64,000 bases of DNA from Neolentinus lepideus HHB14362 ss-1 (Eukaryota; Basidiomycota; Agaricomycetes; Gloeophyllales; Gloeophyllaceae), in assembly GCA_001632425.1 (NCBI GenBank), contig KV425554.1:232634-296633 (forward strand), read 5' to 3'. Made by a program: the position numbers and the translations under genes. Below, in pieces: positions 1 through 10,622 of this stretch. The notes below the pieces were generated by a model. The model saw nothing but the letters and a program-made list of their open reading frames with translations. It searched no databases and was not told where the DNA came from. Every line of letters begins with the position of its first letter. Positions within the stretch are counted from its first letter, which is position 1.

Positions 1-1123
1 GACTGTGCTCGACCTTGACCTGGAGGGCAAGGGCATCTACTGCACTCACTGTTTCCGCGAAATCGAGAAGGACATGGCTATACATGCCGAGCAAGACCGG
101 TGGGATGCTGTGTATTGTTCCAAGGACTGCCAAGTGAATTCCAAGACTCAATCTGAAAACATCCTATTTGGACTGGAGCCTATTCTACCCCCTCAAATCG
201 CCCCTGATCTCACGAACAAAGAGGAACGCAAAGCCGTGCAGCAGGTATTCGTCGATTACCTCAAGCGCAGAGGCAAGGCCGTTCCTCTCTTGGTGTCGAG
301 ATTCCTTGCGCGCCAGGTCGCTGCCGAGACAACGAAAATGATTCCTGCCGCCGGCGGTTCTAGTCCTGCTGCTTCTAACTCTTTAGAAGACGGGGAGTAC
401 TCGTTCATGGACCACATCGAGAGACTCCGGTATCTGGTCACCAGCATACCGGACGAAGAGGTTACTTTGGTGGCAAATGTTTTGAAGGCTGCGCTGCCAG
501 GGATCGAGGCTTTCGTATCGCAAGAGAGGCAGATTCTCTTGACCGGGAAAATGGCATACAACGCCATTGGTGTCTGCTTTGGAGGCGGCAGACATGACAA
601 GGTAATAATCCATCTCATGTCGCCCAGAAGTGTTCTTACAAGGTCACTTACAGCCCGACTCGGACGAGCATCCTGAAGACAAGGAAAGGACAAGAACGCC
701 CTACGGAACTTCGAAACAAATAGGCAGTGGCTTCTACGCTGTATCAGCTTATGTAAGTCCACTGTCCCTGACGATTCTATCCACGTCTCATTACTGTCGC
801 AGCTCAACCATTCCTGCGACCCGTCTGCTCGCCCATCGTTCAGTAGTGGCACCGCGGAACTGAGCCTCATTGCCAACCGTGATATCAAGGAAGGAGAAGA
901 AATAACCATGGCATACGTGGATGTCTCCCAACATCCGGACGAGTCGCCTACCGATGCCAGGAGGCGCCGTCGGATCGAGCTCGCCTGCGGCTGGAGATTC
1001 GCATGCACCTGCACCAAGTGCTTGGCCGAGGGTGCACAAGGGGGTGTGGCGGACAGTGATGTTCCCGACCAAAAAGATGAGTCCAAAGTCGAAGAGGTTG
1101 TCCAACGCGTTGAAGGGCCATAA
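1..1123 (+). CDS. SET-domain lysine methyltransferase, Set5/SMYD-like (5' partial)
   Basis: The window opens inside this gene, so its start is missing. The first exon carries a MYND-like Cys cluster (CTHCF, then YCSKDCQ). Introns at 602-653 and 753-802 join it to the SET core. The joined core reads GSGFYAVSAY followed by LNHSCDPSARP, the conserved NHSCxP motif that lines the SAM pocket, then IKEGEEITMAYVD. A post-SET cluster (CTCTKC) follows, and the stop lies at 1121-1123. This order (split SET around a MYND-type finger, post-SET Cys) is that of Set5 and SMYD protein-lysine methyltransferases, which act on histones or cytosolic proteins. The substrate cannot be read from the sequence. The antisense frame over the gene is a shadow. 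Confidence 0.85.
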
Positions 1124-2036
1124 ATGCGTTTTTAACGAGCTCAGACTGATGTCTCGCGCTGGACCTAAAATATTGTATCTCTCGCATAATGAACTTTTGC
1201 ATTCTTTACTACCCCCGCATGATTTGACAAATACATGCATACATTCCATCCGTCCAGCGCAACAGCCGGTTTCCGGAGGTGCAGACCTTACCGGGGGCTT
1301 GGGTTGGGGTTCAAGGGAATTTGTGGCATCTCAGGCCCATTGTCGCGCCGAGCCAGTGTTCGGTAAGCGGGCCCGCACCTGGTTGGGCTCGCGCGATCGC
1401 TCATGCACATGAACGCCGTAACCGAGAGTGACTGGATCCAGTAGTATATCGAACTTAAGAAGTCTATTAAGCGCGGGAAGCGAAAGCAAACTCGAAGGTA
1501 AGGTGAATCTTAGGAATGCAGAATAATGCAGGAGACTCATTTGTTTAATGCTGTGGTACTTACGGACAGTACTGAACTGCACTAGTACTCCGAGCGTCCT
1601 AGGAACTGACGATGTCGTCCACATAGTTTCGCCTCTGAATCAACCAATTGCAGTCATTGCAAAGTTTCGAATGCCCCGCAGGCTGCCATTGGCCACGAGT
1701 GTATTTCTCCCCGTTTGCGAATGGTTGACTGAAAAAGAGAAAGGCGCCGGCATTCAACGTTCTCCGGGTTCCAAGCAAACATCTAACGCCGCCGACGACC
1801 CCGTCATCTGCTTCCTCCTCCGTAATCTCAGTTCAATTCGGCGCACCATGAGAAACGCTCGGAATAGCATATCCACTGCTGCAATGGCATTTATATCCAC
1901 TGCTGTAAGGGTCGCGCCGTCGCAGTAGCCAGCAGACTGCCCTCTTTCACGATTCACTGTCCCTGTGAAGCCCGTTGCTCGCCTACTCGGATTCACTGAG
2001 GAGACGTCGCTCGCAAGTCTATGTCAGACCGCCGCG
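1124..2036. other. intergenic region, no supported gene
   Basis: About 0.9 kb between the SET gene and cytochrome b2. Open frames on both strands show no recognisable motif and no convincing splice structure. A short direct repeat (atatccactgctg) occurs twice near 1868-1908. The 3' part should hold the promoter of the lactate dehydrogenase gene. Confidence 0.5.
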
Positions 2037-4125
2037 ATGTCTGGTCCTAAGTATGTCTCGTACCGGGAGGTCCAGAAACACACCTCTAGGGATAGCTGCT
2101 GGATAGTCATAGATGGGCACGTCTATGATGCTGCCCCAATCATAGATTCCCACCCCGGTGGAAGCTCTGTGCTGCTGAAAAATGCCGGGAAAGACGCAAC
2201 GTACGTGGATATTGTATTCGTCTTGCAACAGGTTTCACATTATATGTTCAAACTGTATTGACCTCGATAGGAAGGCATTTAAGCCTATACATCCGCCTGG
2301 GACGCTCTTGCAGCTCCCTGCTCACGCAATCATCGGTCCAATTGATCCTGCGACAATACCTAAAGAGACGGCACAGCTCACTGAAGATGAAAAGCGGGTT
2401 GTTGAAGCACGAGCCTCGCTCCCTCCTCCTTCCGCGGCGATAAATATCTGTGACATAGAAGTATGGTAATAAGTCATGAATGCAAATCTCGCGGTCTGAT
2501 CGCTGCCTTGTATGAAGGACCTCGCTCAGAAAGTTCTCTCTGCGACCGCCTGGGCATACTATCGCTCCGCTGGTGACGATGAAAATTGTAGGTGTGGCTG
2601 CAGCTCCCGTGTGGCTGATACGGTGAACGAGGTACATAGCTTACTATGAAAACATGGCGGCATTCCGACGATTTTGGTTTCGACCTCGAATGTGAGTTTC
2701 ATCAAAGGGACTTTGGACGACTGATATTGACCGGTTGCCGGTAGACTGAATAAAGTTTCCGTGTTATCGACACACACCACAATGCTCTCTTTCTCTTGTT
2801 CATTACCAATATACATCACGCCAACTGCTCTCGCTCGGCTGGGCCACCCTGACGGCGAGATGAATTTTACCCGTACAGCGGCGAAGGAGGGTCTGATACA
2901 AGGGGTATGCCTGTCTGGCTTCCGAATAACGACGTACCTTACCAGAAAATGATTTACAGCTGTCTGATTATGCTAGCTGCTCGGCTGAGGAGGTCATGTC
3001 TGTGAAACATCCCAACCAGATATTATTTTTCCAAGTATGTCTGCAGCATGCACACCTACGCATGTGTAATCCCGGATTAACTCGGACAAGCTATACATGT
3101 CAACGGACAGGAAGGCATCCGAAACAAAGATCAGAAGGCTCGAAGGTTTGGGTTTCAAGGCGCTCATATTGACAGTCGACGCTATCGTCGCCGGAAAGAG
3201 GGAGCTTGACCGAAGAGCTAAGGCTGACAATATTTCTGCGGTATGATGTCACGCCAATTTAACAGCAGTAGGTACTCATGCCGGACATGCAGGCTCCTGT
3301 GCAGGTGCAAAATGTAACTGGCACGGAAGCGGGACTCGGCGTTGCGCATGTAGGTGTCTATGGTTGATGCCTTGAACTCCTCCTGAGAGAACAACAATCT
3401 CAGACTTTAACAGGCACACTAGATGCAGACGTTTGTTGTGCGCTTTGCTTTTGCTGAAGACAGATATCTGTAGCTGACCATGTGACAGGGGATGATATCT
3501 CATGGATTAGAAGTCTCACCAAACTTCCATTACTCATCAAAGGGATACAATCCGTCGAGGCAAGCAATGCTTACTTTATTTCTTGCAGAGGTTCCTGACC
3601 TGTGTGAAAGGACGCTGTCAGAGCCTTCGGTCACAAGGTCGACGGTATCGTTTTGTCCAACCATGGTGGTCGATCGCTTGATTTGTGCGTGATATATATC
3701 TCCGTAGTGATGACCAAAGACACGGCCTAAGACGACCATAGTTCTCCGTCCCCCATGACTGTTCTTTACGAGCTCAGCCAAGTCAGACCCGATCTTCTGT
3801 GGAGGAGTGACTTCGAAGTGTACGTAGACGGTGGAGTGACCCGAGGGACAGATGTTCTCAAAGCTCTCTGCCTTGGTGCACGAGCCGTGGGCATGGGTCG
3901 GCCTTTCTTGTACGCGAACAGCCTATGGGGCGAGGAGGGTTGTCGTACAGTCGTACAAAGTGGGTGTCTCGTCGTTTTTCCACTAATATCTCAGGACTGA
4001 CAAGAGCAGTCATGAGGGAAGAAATTCAAAATTCTATGAGGCTCCTGGGTGTTAGCAGCTTAAGTCAGTTGTCACCGGAGATGGTCCGCTATGTCGATAG
4101 GGACCCAGTCCGAGCACGGCTGTAG
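2037..4125 (+). CDS. CYB2: L-lactate dehydrogenase (cytochrome), flavocytochrome b2
   Basis: Oxidises L-lactate to pyruvate and passes electrons from FMN through a fused b5 haem to cytochrome c. The N-terminal cytochrome b5 domain has the haem motif HPGG (SHPGGSSVLL). The FMN-dependent alpha-hydroxy-acid dehydrogenase domain follows: SATAWAYYRSAGDDE, IYITPTALARLGHPDGE, LILTVDA, WIRSLTKLPLLIKGIQ, the catalytic GIVLSNHGGRSLDF, then VYVDGGVTRGTDVLKAL and GRPF. The protein is spread over about ten exons. Checked junctions include 3686-3741 and 3939-3994, which restore LDFSPSP and GEEGLTRAVMREEI. An in-frame upstream ATG at 1965 would add 24 residues, but these do not look like a clear mitochondrial presequence, so location (intermembrane space or cytosol) is open. 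It looks intact despite the broken frames. Confidence 0.88.
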
Positions 4126-4559
4126 TGATCTGATCAGCAGGTACTATCGCAGTATGCACGGCCATTCTGTTTTCACCGGATTATTACTAGTCCTAAAGAT
4201 AAACAGACACGCGCTCTTCCTAGTGAACACTGTTATGTTCTGATCAATGTGCATACGTACCATACGCGGTCCATCATTCATTGAGGTAAAGCTGCGGGCT
4301 GTGTACATATCAACGTCAGGCCACATTAATATTGGCCCGCCACAATGTCCGTAAAAGGAACCCCGGCCTCGAAGGTGGCGTGCGGCGTCAGTGCAGCGGC
4401 GATTAACCCACCGTATTCCAACTTGTCTTGCCAACTCGCTTTATACCCGTTCGTTACCGCCGCTGGCGCTTACAGCCCTCTCGTCATTCTATTGCAACGC
4501 TGGTGTCGAGCTTCAAGGACGAGCCAGAAGCTAAGGGCTGGGGCATCTGAAGCACAGTA
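4126..4559. other. intergenic, upstream region of the Nem1-like gene
   Basis: 434 bp between two co-oriented genes. A 71-codon frame (4345-4560) ends with a stop that overlaps the ATG of the next gene by one base. It has no family features and is best read as 5' UTR or promoter sequence, with a possible uORF. Confidence 0.4.
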
Positions 4560-6028
4560 ATGAATTCCTTGACCTACCTTTCACGTCAATTCGATGTCCT
4601 GGCGTCCCCGAAGGCTCCTGGTGCTACAGAGCATCGCAGAGGCTCTGAAGGCTCTCTTGCACGTGTCCAAACGAGCCTGTCGCTGAGCGACTCGTCTAGA
4701 AGAACACCTTCGCCGCTGAGGCGGTCTGCGTCTTCACCCTCTGGGTTGTCTGATGCAATCTCGATCAAGCAATCGATACATCAACCCGTCACCTACCTTG
4801 GAGGACGCATAGAACCGCGGATGGAGAAAATCTTCTTCGTTCGGATTTTCTGGGTGTTCTGGGACGCTATCTGCACGGCGTGGTCAACCGTTTCGTCACG
4901 GGGAAGAGTCGAAGAAATCTCTGCAGTGAAAGTAGACCGGTTGAGAGGCCTGACAGAAGAGGAGAGTAAGGAGAGTAGAGACGAGAAATATGTATTATTA
5001 CATCAGGGATCGCCCCCATCCCCTCCACAATCCCCTGATTCATTATTACCCTCACTCTCAGCACTCGGGCATCCCAGACTCTTCCCTGTCGACCGCATAT
5101 CATCAGACAAATCTACTCTTGCTGACGATCTTACTTCAGCCTCCTCTCACCTTAAGGTCCCTTCGAGGGAACCTACCCCAGTGTCCACATCTGCGTCTTC
5201 CGAGGCTTCTCAGCCACCCTCCTTGCGTCAGCAGCCTGTGGCCCGGAAAACACCCTTGCATCTTCCCAAGACACTCGTTCTCGATCTGGACGAAACACTG
5301 ATTCACTCTACATCAAGACCCATGTACGGGACGGGGGCTAATAGCTGGGGCTGGTTCGGTTTCAGTGGCCTATTCGGCCGCAAGGACAAAGGTGCTGGGA
5401 AGATTGTGGAGGTAGTGCTGGGCGGCCGGAGCACGTTATATCATGTTTACAAGCGACCTTTCGTAGACTATTTTCTGAGAAAGGTATGTCTATATCCATG
5501 TTACCTTAGTTTGTTTGATAACCAGTCGTCTATATTGTGGAACAGGTTTCCGGCTGGTATACTCTGGTGATCTTTACTGCCTCCATGCAAGAGTACGCGG
5601 ACCCAGTCATTGACTGGCTTGACGCTGGTCGGGGAATACTCGCCCGGCGGCTATTCCGAGAAGTACGCACTCCAGTATCTTTCCCCTTGTAAATTCGCTT
5701 ACTTGTTTCCCGTATGATCAGTCATGTACGCAATTACCCAACGGTTCGTATTCCAAAGACTTGTCCATGGTGGAGCAAGACTTAGCACGGGTGTTCCTTG
5801 TCGATAATTCCCCAATAAGTTATAGTATAAACGAGGGTAAGCATTGCCCGTTGCCCTCGTTCACGGTTATTGACTACAGCAACGTGGTATATAGCCAACG
5901 GTGTCCCCATCGAGGGATGGATAGACGATCCCCACGACGAGGCGCTTCTTGATCTCCTCCCCGTGCTGGATTCGTTACGGTTTACCAGCGACGTCCGGCG
6001 TGTCCTCGGTATCAGAGGATTCTCATGA
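4560..6028 (+). CDS. NEM1: Nem1/Dullard-like FCP1-family phosphatase
   Basis: Catalytic subunit of the nuclear envelope/ER phosphatase that dephosphorylates lipin (Pah1) and so controls phosphatidate and membrane synthesis. The long Ser/Pro-rich N-terminal part contains one hydrophobic segment around residues 92-107 ([18 protein letters not shown]), which would anchor it in the membrane. The HAD catalytic motif [10 protein letters not shown] lies near residue 242. The fungal loop ([15 protein letters not shown]) comes next, then [30 protein letters not shown] and the end [15 protein letters not shown]. Introns at about 5484-5545, 5663-5721 and one near 5836-5890 all splice in frame and give [13 protein letters not shown]. 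The stop is at 6026-6028. The start fits because MNSL precedes a continuous 308-codon exon. Confidence 0.87.
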
Positions 6029-6501
6029 CAGTCGATCGCCCGGACGTCATATACCTACCCAACTGTAATATTTGGTCTGTCGCACCGACTGGACTACTTA
6101 TCAACTAATTTGTTTGTAAGCATACATACACATCAATCGCTGGCTAGCTAGACAGACATACGCGCAATGGACGTTCGGCTCGTTTTCAATTTTTGGTTAT
6201 TGGTTCAGCTCATTGACATCCTCACGTCACCGTCGTCGCATATCCATGGTCATCGCAATTCGTCCTAGATACGTACCCGTCTAATGCATCTTGGGTCCCT
6301 GTACACTACCTTACCGTCATATCCGTGTTAGGAGAACGATGAATGATGGTACAATTGCTCGACGACACTGGACGTATATTAACACAGATGATATGGCACA
6401 AACACGATGATCGAAATAGTGTAAGGTAGGCAAGATGGCAAAGCGGTTATCGTATACAAGGAGAATGGACATTTGAAGTCCTAGAACCTGGTGAAGGCGG
6501 G
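6029..6501. other. convergent 3' intergenic region
   Basis: 473 bp between the stops of the Nem1-like gene (+) and Snf7 (-). It should hold both 3' UTRs. No further gene, repeat or RNA seen. Confidence 0.5.
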
Positions 6502-7386
6502 TTACATTGCTAGAGAAGCTTGTAGCTCCTTGAGTTGAGCGTCTTCGTCGTCTTCCTCTGCTATCGCTGTCCGATGTGCTGCAGAAAAAAAGGGGATGAA
6601 TGGCACGACCAGTGAAGTAGATGAGGAACCCACCCTCTGTCACTGGCCGTGATGGTGCATGTATTGGAACGTGATCGGCCTCCATCAACCGCTCGTTCAG
6701 CTGGTCTTGCTCCAACTCGGCTAATTCAGCCTTAAGCTCCTCCTAGGAACAGTGTAAACGACAGTATACAGTGCGAGACAAACGAGAGAGACTCACGTCG
6801 TCGATATCGACGCCAGCGTTCATAGGATTGGATATTGCGTCTGATATTTCATTCGCAATAGTCCTCTGCTCCTCAATAGCAGCGATGGTAGCATCGACCT
6901 TGTCCATTGTCCTGGTTTACGTGTCCTATTGAGTGAACAGCTAGGGCGCGTCAGCACGTTGGCTACGCACATGTTTCCGTGAATCGTCTTCAATACATCA
7001 GCGCCCTTCTTCATAGCGGCCATCGTCTCCGCGTTCAAGTTCGCGGATTCAAGGGTATTGACCTGGGACTCTAGCTGTAGTCTCGTCCCGGCCAGCTTAT
7101 CCAGCTCCGTCTCGTGCGCTCGTTTCCGTATCAAAGCCTGCTTCGCGACTGAGGGTTATTCTAGGTCGTATGAGTGACATTAGAGCGCATAGTAATCCCA
7201 CTCACCGTTCTTATTGGTAACTGCATTCGCCCTGGCCTTCTTAGTTTCCTCCTCGATCTTCTTCTGCAGGTGCTCTTCTTTCTTCTCTATCAGCTGTAGC
7301 TGTTGTCGCAGGCTGACGATAGCCTCTCGCGCTGCTTGCTTCGGGTCCTTCCGCCCACCAAAGTAGCTCATGAAGCTCGCCATCAT
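6502..7386 (-). CDS. SNF7: ESCRT-III subunit Snf7/Vps32 (CHMP4)
   Basis: Main filament-forming subunit of ESCRT-III, which drives membrane scission at multivesicular bodies and elsewhere. Five exons give about 230 residues, the usual Snf7 length. The start SYFGGRKDPKQAAREAI leads into the basic first helix. A charged coiled-coil core follows (LIEKKEEHLQKKIEEETKKA; KRAHETELDKLAGTRLQLESQ), then MTMDKVDATIAAIEEQ. The acidic C-terminal tail (EEDDEDAQLKELQ) ends at the stop 6502-6504. All four introns have GT-AG ends and keep frame. Three in-frame Met codons (7386, 7383, 7371) could start it; the third matches the most common fungal beginning (MSYFGG). Confidence 0.9.
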
Positions 7387-7998
7387 GTCTATTGCACGCC
7401 AAGCAGGACTACAAGTAAAGTGAAGATGAGAGTGTTATATGCAGTTCACAGGTGCCGGGAGCACAGAAGTGTTCTGTCAGGTGGCTGAACTTGTCCTACT
7501 ATAGTAGTCATGCACTGCGCCGCACCCTCTGTCCATGATCGACCGATAAGGAAATCACCGGTTATGCCACATCCGTTGCTCTAGAAGTATTGATATTTCC
7601 ATCATTTCATGGAAACACAAGAAACGATGAGCAGAAACTACTCCGCGATTGATCGTTATTATCTAGGTGCCTGCTCTGCCACCTTCAGGCTTCGATGAGC
7701 CAGCTCGGTCCCATTGCATTTCTGCAGAAGCTTCCGTGCCGAGCCACGAGCCCCTTCATGCAAAGCAGGGGATTTGAAAGAAACAGATCACCATATACAG
7801 TGGTAAGGAATTTGGATGCGCGCTTCGCACTGAAAGGACACCGGGAGTGCATAACGGTTTGATGCTCCTTTACGTAGTATGTTTACATGGGATTACACGG
7901 ACAATGATAAGACAGACAAATCAAAAAAGAGAACAGAAACCCACAAAAAACGAGACATGTATATATACATTCAGAGCGATGCGCGATGGCACACGCGC
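7387..7998. other. intergenic, Snf7 promoter side
   Basis: 612 bp between the Snf7 start and the 3' end of the NYN gene, both on the minus strand. No open frame with family features, no tRNA and no repeat seen. Confidence 0.45.
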
Positions 7999-9977
7999 CT
8001 ATGAGCGCTTCAAGAACCGAGAGTAGTTCATGCCAGAGACAAAGCCGTGCCACTTGGGATGCAAGTATAAATGCATCGACAGGCAAGAACACGACTTCCC
8101 TCTCGTCTTCACAGCAACACCAGCTAGAACGGCCAACTCCAAGTATTGCCTGAGCTTTCGCACGTTCGCCTCCTGGTATATCTTCTCTATAGAATCTTGA
8201 CTCAGCTTTTCAATAGTTTTCTCGATCCTTGCTGGGTCCGCACAATTCTCGCCTGTCAACCGGAAGTACTCCAGGGCACGAGTCAGCGGCACAAACTCCC
8301 GGGGAATCCTCTCATCTCCTGCTTCATTTCGTCTCAGTATCGTAGATGAGCTGCGGCGAAGCTTAGCTCCATCCCTTCGAGACTCGCGAGAGGAAGACGC
8401 CTTAAGCTCGTTTCTCAGCGTTTCCACATCTTTGGCAGGAGCTGTGGTGCGCGACGCCATCTTGTCATTCTTCTCAGGCAAGGACCGACGAGCATAGTTG
8501 GCTTCCGGCGCCGAGAAAGGGGAACTACCAGCTCGGCTGGGAGATTTCGACGGCGAAGATGCTGTGTTGGACTGAAAAGCGGGATCACTATACTTGCGGA
8601 ACGATGGCAGCTTCCGAGGAGTACAGTGTTGACCTGGTATACCAGGGAGTGGAAGCCCTGAGCTGGGACCCTTGGCTAATTTGATCGGCGTGGATGAGGA
8701 GGATACACTAGCAGAGAGACGAGAGCTTGATTCCACTAGTGTTTTCGAGGTGCACGAAGAGGAGACGCTAGAAGACAGACAAGAACCCGAGTGTATAGGA
8801 GCTTTGGCGGTGAACGAAGAGGAAACACTAGCAGTGAGCCCAGAACCTGATCCGACTGGTGCTTTTGAAGTGGATGAAGAGGAAGCACTAGCAGACAGGC
8901 GACAGCTGGATACAGCCGGAGCATCAGTGGCAACAGAAAGCGTAGGAGCGGGTCTTTCGGATGCCTTGCAAAGCTTTTCTACCGACAGTGTCTTGTGAAT
9001 TCTGGACAGGACCGCGGGTGCGCGAAGATCACGTTCAGGGGGGCAGGAAATTTCTTCTACAGATGGCGTTCTCCTGCAAAGACGCTTCGACGGTGCTTCA
9101 ACCTCTGGGTCGGACTTGTTGATAGGTCGCTTAACAGCGATTACCACGGTTTTCTCTGCACCTTGGTATTGCCCCCTGTTCATGGAAACCGTAATTTCAG
9201 CGCTCCTGCGGCGTTCCCTTGCTTGAGGAGTAGGTATAAGCAACCGTATATCAGCCTGTGCAGCTTCCCAGGACCTTCGAGGGGCAGTGAGAGGTGGGTC
9301 AGACTTCCTTATCAAAGCAAGATCGTCTTTAGGCCATGTGAGCGCCTTCTGCTGTACAGGCTTCGGAGGTAAGATATGTTGTACTGGCTTTGGCGGCAAG
9401 ATGTCAGATTCCCAGTCGAGAGTCACGCAGGCAAGTGTCTTCACTGTTGATAGGGTCCTAGGCGTGATCAGAACGACACGGTAAAGCCTGAATCGCAAGA
9501 CGGAGACGAGATAGGCAAAGTCGGAATCCCCAGTAATAAGTATCACAGTAGCAGGAGGTTGATTCTCCAGGGCGAAAGCCATCATGTCCACTGACATCGA
9601 ATGTCAACAGAGATATCACACGATACACAGACAAGTTAAGACGCACCGATCATGACCTTGTCAGCCACCTCCTTCTTGTTGTGGTGGGGTGTATCGATCA
9701 ACAATACTCCAGAAGCTTGCAACTGGGCACGGAACGCAGCCGGCCTCGCGTTCCTGGAGAGGAGTGCCAGGTCGATGTATGCCTTGAACGACGTGACTTG
9801 CCCGAACCTATGCGCTATGCGACGAATGTTTTCGGTCAGCGCACAGGCGTCCACGCCGGACGAAGGTTGGCAGTTCTCTGCAAGGAGTTATGAGCAATAG
9901 AACACCACTTATACCACGACTGAGCAAGTACCGAAGTCCCAAAAGATGGAGACTTTGTCCTGACAGGGACTCGACAT
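7999..9977 (-). CDS. NYN-domain protein (limkain-b1/MARF1-like) with LOTUS-like C-terminus
   Basis: Probably an RNA-binding or RNA-cutting protein. The first exon gives MSSPCQDKVSIFWDF and splices to ENCQPSSGV, the usual NYN start with its acidic metal-site residues. VDMMAFALENQP and ILITGDSDFAYLVSVLR supply the remaining NYN acidic motif (GDSDF). A long Ser-rich low-complexity region follows and includes four 20-residue repeats (DNA about 8675-8925). Near the C-terminus, FVPLTRALEYFRLTGENC through YQEANVRKLRQYLELA and GVAVKTRGK resembles an OST-HTH/LOTUS winged helix. About 640 residues in three exons; both introns (near 9870-9930 and 9598-9650) keep frame. The NYN call is firm, the LOTUS call tentative. 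RNA target unknown. Confidence 0.8.
8675..8925 (-). repeat. four 60-bp tandem repeats inside the NYN gene
   Basis: In protein order the units are SASASSSSTSKAPVGSGSGL, TASVSSSFTAKAPIHSGSCL, SSSVSSSCTSKTLVESSSRL and a diverged fourth. The period is 60 bp, so frame is kept. They lie in the Ser-rich linker and are likely disordered and variable in copy number between strains. Confidence 0.75.
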
Positions 9978-10622
9978 CGTGTTGAAGCAGATTCGAGGGT
10001 AAAGACAGTGTATTCTGCAAGGAGTGGAATGAGTCACCGAATAGCCAGCTATGCGGCGGTGGTCTTGTGATGCGGCAGATGGGAGCGGGTGACAAGAAAA
10101 AGATGCCGGAAGTTAGTGTCTTCGTGAAATGTTGAACAAGCCGACGTAGGCCTCGGAATACAGGTATCTTCTGCGGTTGAGTAGCGTACCAGGGATCGAA
10201 ATGTGTTCGAAGACGAGTAAAGAATATAGCTATAGTGCAGTGAAGAATACTAGTGTTACATGCATGTCATTGTATACTATAGAAGGCGGTTCCACGCCAC
10301 TTGCACTTTGGCCAGAGCCCGCCCATCTCACCAGTGGCCCGTCTCACCAGTGGGCGGCCAAAGGGTGCGACGTGGTCATTCAATCCAAGTGTGGCTCGCG
10401 TCCGTACCCCAAGTCTCCCAATGCTGTAACATGTCATGTTTAGTGCTGGACTTCAAATGGAAGCAGGACTCTAACCATGGCGCGAGTGCCACTGACATAC
10501 CACCTCTCAGCCCGCTAGTGAGCCACAGCCACTCAGTCTCACAGAAATTCAAACCGTCTCGCAGCAATCCAAACCTGAATATATACGGTTCTAACTCGTG
10601 GATACTGATAGTACAATTATGT
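9978..10622. other. intergenic, NYN promoter side, with a short repeat/hairpin
   Basis: 645 bp between the NYN start and the GlnRS stop. It contains a 12-bp direct repeat (tctcaccagtgg at 10326-10337 and 10342-10353) enclosed by a 6-bp inverted pair (CGCCCA 10320-10325, TGGGCG 10351-10356). No gene seen. Confidence 0.5.

Noticed and set aside
256..1086. 276-codon minus-strand frame over the SET gene
   Set aside because: It is antisense to a spliced protein with clear SET and zinc motifs and has no family features itself.
1548..1928. 126-codon plus-strand frame
   Set aside because: No motif, no splice partner and composition like intergenic sequence.
2037..4125. Possible pseudogene, because cytochrome b2 is broken into many short frames
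   Set aside because: Every break is repaired by a GT-AG intron and the FMN-site motifs are intact.
4345..4560. 71-codon frame ending on the Nem1 start codon
   Set aside because: No similarity or conserved composition seen. At most an upstream ORF in the leader.
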